Shown here: piece after piece, positions 8,415 through 11,523 of the stretch
Numbering within the stretch: position 1 is the stretch's first letter
How the letters are laid out: the number at the start of each line of letters is the position of its first letter
Assembly: GCA_027577415.1 (NCBI GenBank)
Contig: JANBQS010000821.1
Span: forward strand, 1 to 11,523
DNA length: 11,523 nucleotides
Direction of reading: 5' to 3'
From: Coemansia sp. RSA 922
Lineage: Eukaryota > Kickxellomycota > Kickxellomycetes > Kickxellales > Kickxellaceae
Program-made: the position numbers and the translations under genes
Notes under the pieces: generated by a model
Database searches by the model: none
What the model saw: only the letters and a program-made list of their open reading frames with translations
Told to the model about the DNA's origin: nothing

Positions 8415-9152
8415 GCGACTGCTTCTCTTTAAAAAAGAACAAGGGGGGCGAAGCGCGAGCACGTGCCTGTCCGTCGTCAGCCAAGCACAAGAAAAAATAT
8501 AAAAGTTATTGAACTGAGAGCTTTAGAAAAAAAAAGCTGAGGAAACAAATCAGGCCAAATTTGTACCTTTAGACACAGTCATCATGTGATCACCTGACCA
8601 AGGGGTGCCGCAGCACTGATTGGACAGAATAAAAAGAAAAAGCGTTGGGGGGGCGGGGGAGAAAGCCTGGATTTTGTTAAAACCGTCGGGGGAGCATGGC
8701 GGGTGCCCTCGCCCTTTTTCTCCTCTGTAAATTTCTTTTCTGCATATTTTTTCGCTGGCCTACCCTCCGCAAAGAATATACTTTAATCGAAAAAAATAAT
8801 TTACAGCTCAGAGACTGACACTAGCTCTTCCTTTCTTTTGTTGGTGACCCAAGATACTCTTTTTCTCTTGGTCTTTCTTGCTCTGCTGGCTCTTTTCTCT
8901 CTCTCTCTCGACACATTCTCTGGCTGCTTTGAAAGAACACGCAAAGAAAGCTCCCTCGCTTTTGTGCTTCCTCCTTTTAAAGCTCTCAAACTGGGCGGCT
9001 GTCCCTCCTTTTTCTCTTTCTCTTGACCGCCTTCTGCTCTACTTGTATTATACTCTTCTAGCTTTTTTTTGCAATTGCTGCCTCCGCAGGTCGAGATAGC
9101 AAAAAAAAGGGAAGCAGCACACTCCCATCTTCTTTATACTTGCTCGCCACAC

Positions 9153-9159
9153 TATAAAT
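9153..9159 (+). promoter_or_regulatory. Candidate TATA box of the Med19 gene
   Basis: TATAAAT lies 105 bp before the ATG at 9258 and downstream of the C/T-rich tract. This predicts a leader of about 75 nt. The absence of ATG far further upstream would also allow a longer leader. Confidence 0.4.
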
Positions 9160-9257
9160 CCCTCGTGAGAGTCCCTGGCAACTTTTCCAGCGCGCTATAT
9201 CTAGTACATCCATCTCCGAGCAACTTTTTGTTCTACGACCTTCTCTGTCGCTGCCAA

Positions 9258-10385
9258 ATGACTGCGGGAGACATCAGCGTTTCATCTACTCATCGCCACA
9301 GCCACACGCACAATCTAAGCCACGCTCACAACCGCAGCCGTCATCTGGACGGTAGCAGGACGCCGACGGCCATGGCGCACCACCATATGTCGTCTGCCGA
9401 GCGCCACGAGTACTTGGATGCCAATCGGTCGCCTGTGCCTTCGTTGACTAATGCGAACATCCGGTCGTCGTCGGTCTCATCGAGTGTCAACTCGTTGTCG
9501 CCCGACGCCCACCAGGCCACAACGCCGCGCGACTTGTTGCCACAGTTCCAGGCTGTGGGCAACGCGTGCCATGCGTCGATTGATTCTGTAGCAAATAGCG
9601 TTGGTACTGACGGAGTGGAGTTGAAGAAGCGTCGTCGAGACGACGACGAGGAGGAGGAGAAGAAAGAGGAGGAGAAGGTGCAAAGCGGTAGCGGTGGTGG
9701 TGGTGAGTCTGCTGGGTCAGCGCTGCCGCCGCCGCCGCCCCTACCACAGCAGCCTGAGAGCAAGAGGCTACGGACGACGCACCGCTTGGTCAACGGTGAG
9801 CGTCGCCCTCTGACGGGAAGCACTGATTTTGTCAAGCTATGCGGGCTTAACAAGCTCTATGACGAGTATGTGCGACCCTACATAGTCGATGGCCAAGTCC
9901 GACGGACGTTGCCAGACCTGGCTTCGTCTCACTACTTGCGTGGTGTCACTGGAGCTATGCTTCATTGCCCTGGAGCCCCGGACTTTGCTGCCTTGGCGAA
10001 GGCTCCGCCAAAGACCCAGTTTAGCAAACTGGAGCCGATTCCTATGGCGTCCCTTGATGCGGCGTTTGCCTTTGGTGGTGGCGATGAGCGGACGAAGAAG
10101 CCCGTGCAAAAGGTTGGTAGCGGTGCTGGTTGCTTTGTGCTAAATGTTGTTGCTTTTGGCGCACTGTGCTGTGTGTGCTATTGACTGCTCAATTACTCAC
10201 AAAACTTGTGCCTTGTGTTTCACTTTTTTTTTTTTGCCACATGTCCCCCCCTTTTTTTGTGATGACTACAGGAAGCAAGCGAGCAGCCGAAGTCTCAGCA
10301 GTCGCGCCAAGGCAATGGTGGTACCCGCCGTTACCGCTCGGAGCAGTCGACTCCGACTCCTCAGCCCAAGAAGGCGCGCTATTAA
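9258..10385 (+). CDS. MED19: Probable Mediator complex subunit 19 (2 exons)
   Basis: Exon 1 is 9258-10112 and exon 2 10272-10385; the product is 322 aa. The N-terminal 180 residues are low-complexity: a His-rich stretch (12-50), Ser-rich 69-82, a basic-acidic KKRRRDDDEEEE run (123-134), Gly (146-149) and Pro (157-161) tracts. Conserved-looking sequence starts near 185: STDFVKLCGLNKLYDEYVRP (188-207), LPDL (218-221), a CPGAPDFAALAKAPP block (237-251), then a hydrophobic MASLDAAFAF segment (263-272). This order matches the Med19 core as I know it from animals and zygomycete fungi. The basic tail after splicing ends PKKARY, also typical. Med19 sits in the Mediator head/hook and links transcription factors to RNA polymerase II. 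The ATG at 9258 is the first on this strand for 559 bases; the frame is open upstream but without ATG. Identity rests on remembered motifs; another nuclear disordered protein cannot be excluded. Confidence 0.6.
10113..10271 (+). other. Med19 intron (159 nt)
   Basis: GTTGGT to CTACAG joins AAG (K285) in phase 0 to GAAGCAAGCGAG and leads to a hydrophilic tail of 37 residues ending in TAA. The donor is weaker than the GTAAGT used in the velvet gene and no TACTAAC is present. The polypyrimidine runs at 10221-10258 fit an acceptor region. Unspliced, the frame turns hydrophobic and Cys-rich and stops at 10182-10184. Confidence 0.6.
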
Positions 10386-10534
10386 GCCGCCGCTGTTGTT
10401 GTCGTGCGCGGCAACAATATCGTATAAAATATTCTGCTCGCTCCGCTTGGCTTGCCTGTCTCGTCCTGGGGGTGTTGGATACGGATAAGAGCACATGCGA
10501 TTTCGTGCCGCCAACTCCTTCCCCTTTCGATGAA

Positions 10535-10566
10535 CAGATGCTACGCTTGCCACGCCGGTTGAGAGC
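10535..10566 (+). repeat. Imperfect direct repeat, copy A (32 bp)
   Basis: CAGATGCTACGC, then CCGGTTGAGAGC 8 bases further on, match copy B at 29 of 32 positions. The copies start 147 bp apart. Upstream of each copy a TGCCGC-like stretch recurs, suggesting an older, longer tandem duplication that has decayed. Confidence 0.7.
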
Positions 10567-10681
10567 ACACTACCTCACCTACACACAGCTTTTCTCTCTA
10601 GCTCACCGCTTGGTTTCGCCTGTCCTGTCATGTGCGCACTTGTGTTTTTGTGCTGCCGCTTTTTTTTTTGCTGTTGACAAC

Positions 10682-10713
10682 CAGATGCTACGCGCGCCAC
10701 ACCGGTTGAGAGC
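10682..10713 (+). repeat. Imperfect direct repeat, copy B (32 bp)
   Basis: It matches copy A with three differences (positions 13, 14 and 20 of the unit). It is followed at once by completion of a perfect 10-bp palindrome, GAGAGCTCTC (10708-10717), which copy A lacks. Confidence 0.7.
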
Positions 10714-10812
10714 TCTCACATTATGATATACTTATCTTCACACACACACCTTGTATTTTGTTTCTCTCTTCTTCTTTCTCTCTTTTCTCTCTTTCCTCTG
10801 TCAGTAAATAAT

Positions 10813-10818
10813 AATAAA
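10813..10818 (+). terminator. Poly(A) signal of the Med19 gene
   Basis: AATAAA follows a C/T-rich tract and lies about 430 nt past the Med19 stop, implying a long 3' UTR. Another AATAAA at 10899-10904 is an alternative. Confidence 0.4.
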
Positions 10819-10820
10819 AA

Positions 10821-10840
10821 CAACAAACAACAACAACAAA
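10821..10840 (+). repeat. CAA-rich low-complexity tract
   Basis: Six CAA units, one followed by an extra A, lie immediately after the Med19 poly(A) signal. This is simple-sequence DNA between the poly(A) signals of the two convergent genes. Confidence 0.6.
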
Positions 10841-10857
10841 TGATCGAATCTGCTACA

Positions 10858-10863
10858 TTTATT
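10858..10863 (-). terminator. Poly(A) signal of the H-protein gene
   Basis: Read on the minus strand, AATAAA lies about 62 nt past the H-protein TGA. It is only 40 bp from the facing Med19 signal at 10813, so the two transcripts probably meet or overlap here. Confidence 0.5.
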
Positions 10864-10925
10864 TGGGTATATAGATAAGGAAGCTTTGTCCTCAGATTAA
10901 TAAAAGAGTGTTTGTCGCTATTGTA

Positions 10926-11366
10926 TCAGTGGTCCGATTCGGTGAGCTTCTTGTAGTCGGACTCATTGAGCAGAGCGTCGACTTCTTCCTGGGACTCGAA
11001 CTTGACCTTGAAGAGCCAGCCGTCGTTCTCTGGGCTCTTGTTAATGAGCTTTGTGTTCTTGACGACATCGCTGTTGGCGGCAGTGATCTCGCCGGTGAGT
11101 GGGGAGTAAATATCGCTGGTGGACTTTACAGATTCAACAACACCCACGGTCTCATCAAACTCTACGCGGGCGCCTACCTCTGGCACCTCTACGTAGACGA
11201 CATCTCCCAGGGCGTTTTGAGCGTAGTCGGTGATACCAATAGTGGCTACGTCTTTGTTAATTTCAATCCACTCATGAGAGGACGTATACTTTTTCGTCGC
11301 GTAGTGGCGGAGAGGAGTGGCGAGACGCTGGGAGAGGAACGATTTGGAGAGAATGCGAAGAGCCAT
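10926..11366 (-). CDS. GCV3: Glycine cleavage system H protein, mitochondrial
   Basis: A complete, intronless gene of 146 aa. The H protein carries the lipoyl arm that shuttles the aminomethyl group between the P, T and L proteins of the mitochondrial glycine decarboxylase, yielding one-carbon units, CO2 and ammonia. Residues 1-22 form a basic, Ser/Leu-rich presequence with no acidic residue; RHYAT fits the R-x-Y/A processing motif, so cleavage after Y22 is likely. The mature part begins with KYTSSHEW and shows GITDYAQNALGDVVYVEVP (44-62) and ESVKSTSDIYSP (78-89), in which K81 is the lipoylation site. The C-terminal region contains the usual NDGWLFKVK segment. Length and motifs are ordinary, and nothing is missing. 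The first ATG is used; ATAAA directly precedes it. No other glycine cleavage gene lies in the window. Confidence 0.97.
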   Translation of the reverse strand: MALRILSKSFLSQRLATPLRHYATKKYTSSHEWIEINKDVATIGITDYAQNALGDVVYVEVPEVGARVEFDETVGVVESVKSTSDIYSPLTGEITAANSDVVKNTKLINKSPENDGWLFKVKFESQEEVDALLNESDYKKLTESDH

Positions 11367-11438
11367 TTTATAACAATTTAAAAAAATTATTGGGAGTGAT
11401 AGAGAAACCTGTGGTCCTTATTTTTTTTGCTTCCGTTC

Positions 11439-11445
11439 CTTTATA
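11439..11445 (-). promoter_or_regulatory. Candidate TATA box of the H-protein gene
   Basis: Read on the minus strand, TATAAAG begins 79 bp before the ATG, within the near-palindrome CCTTATAAAGG. A CCAAT motif at 11393-11389 lies too close to the ATG to be a normal upstream element. The remaining bases to 11523 show only an AT-rich stretch and no gene. Confidence 0.4.
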
Positions 11446-11523
11446 AGGACGATCTAGAGCGCTATTTATTAATTTTCTGGCGCGGTGGCAATATATATGG
11501 CCGCACTGTGGATAAGGGGGTGT

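Larger units (their letters stand above)
8401..9257. promoter_or_regulatory. Divergent promoter region between the carrier and Med19 genes
   Basis: No coding frame is convincing across these 857 bp. The carrier side has an AT-rich TATA-like stretch near 8495-8506 and a CCAAT box (read on minus) at 8623-8619. GTGATCAC at 8586-8593 is an 8-bp palindrome, and 8647-8659 is a G-rich tract. On the Med19 side, about 8820-9060 is heavily C/T-rich, with a (TC)7 run at 8896-8909, followed by TATAAAT at 9153-9159. The + strand contains no ATG from 8699 to 9257. Confidence 0.55.
10386..10925. other. Convergent 3' intergenic region between Med19 and the H-protein gene
   Basis: No gene is supported. It holds an imperfect 32-bp repeat pair, T-rich and C/T-rich tracts (about 10758-10800), a short CA run near 10739-10748, a CAA-rich stretch (10821-10840), and poly(A) signals for both flanking genes. 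An open frame continues through it from the Med19 intron (to 10726), but in a frame that predicts no recognisable protein. Confidence 0.55.

Noticed and set aside
8647..8659. G-rich tract as a possible G-quadruplex
   Set aside because: Seven G, one C and five G do not provide four separated three-base G runs, so only a weak two-layer form is conceivable.
8838..9099. Leu/Ser/Phe-rich open frames in the C/T-rich tract
   Set aside because: They only translate the pyrimidine-rich low-complexity DNA; they begin at non-ATG codons and show no domain.
10259..10265. GTGATGA resembling a C box of a C/D snoRNA at the end of the Med19 intron
   Set aside because: The intron ends 6 bases later, and no D box or terminal stem is present.
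10908..11381. 157-codon open frame on the + strand opposite the H-protein gene
   Set aside because: The minus strand encodes an unmistakable, full-length glycine cleavage H protein with its lipoyl-lysine motif; the + frame is its shadow.

Overview
The window is a gene-dense piece of a fungal nuclear genome. The evidence is a velvet-family transcription factor (a family essentially confined to fungi), short GT-AG introns of 78-84 nt, some with a yeast-like TACTAAC branch site, AATAAA poly(A) signals a few bases past stop codons, and a POL1 promoter carrying ACGCGT (MluI cell-cycle) boxes. Which fungus it is cannot be settled from the sequence. The Mediator-like gene and the degenerate carrier look unlike ascomycete models, so a zygomycete-grade (early-diverging) fungus is my inference, not something the sequence proves.

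Layout, left to right. Bases 1-824 hold no gene I can support, only a pyrimidine-rich promoter region. At 825-2304 (+) is a four-exon VelB-like velvet factor (343 aa). It converges on POL1 (6772-2371, -), the catalytic subunit of DNA polymerase alpha, complete at 1440 aa with one short 5' intron; only 66 bp separate the two stop codons. Behind POL1, in tandem on the same strand, is an intronless gene at 8400-6922 (-) for a SLC25A46/Ugo1-type mitochondrial outer-membrane carrier-fold protein. A divergent promoter region of 857 bp follows, with a 559-base stretch free of ATG on the + strand. It leads to a probable Mediator subunit 19 gene (9258-10385, +, two exons). That gene converges across about 540 bp, which contain an imperfect 32-bp repeat pair, on the intronless gene for the mitochondrial glycine-cleavage H protein (11366-10926, -). 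The last 157 bp are the H-protein promoter side.

The five genes do not form a pathway: one developmental regulator, one replicative polymerase, one mitochondrial dynamics factor, one Mediator subunit and one mitochondrial one-carbon enzyme component. I see no mobile element, CRISPR array, tRNA or rRNA, and no sign of a new multi-gene system. The best second-look items are regulatory and structural: the paired MCB boxes at POL1, the long hydrophilic insert in the carrier-fold protein, the ATG-free leader and alternative splice options of the Med19 gene, the 147-bp-spaced repeat, and a start-stop upstream ORF.
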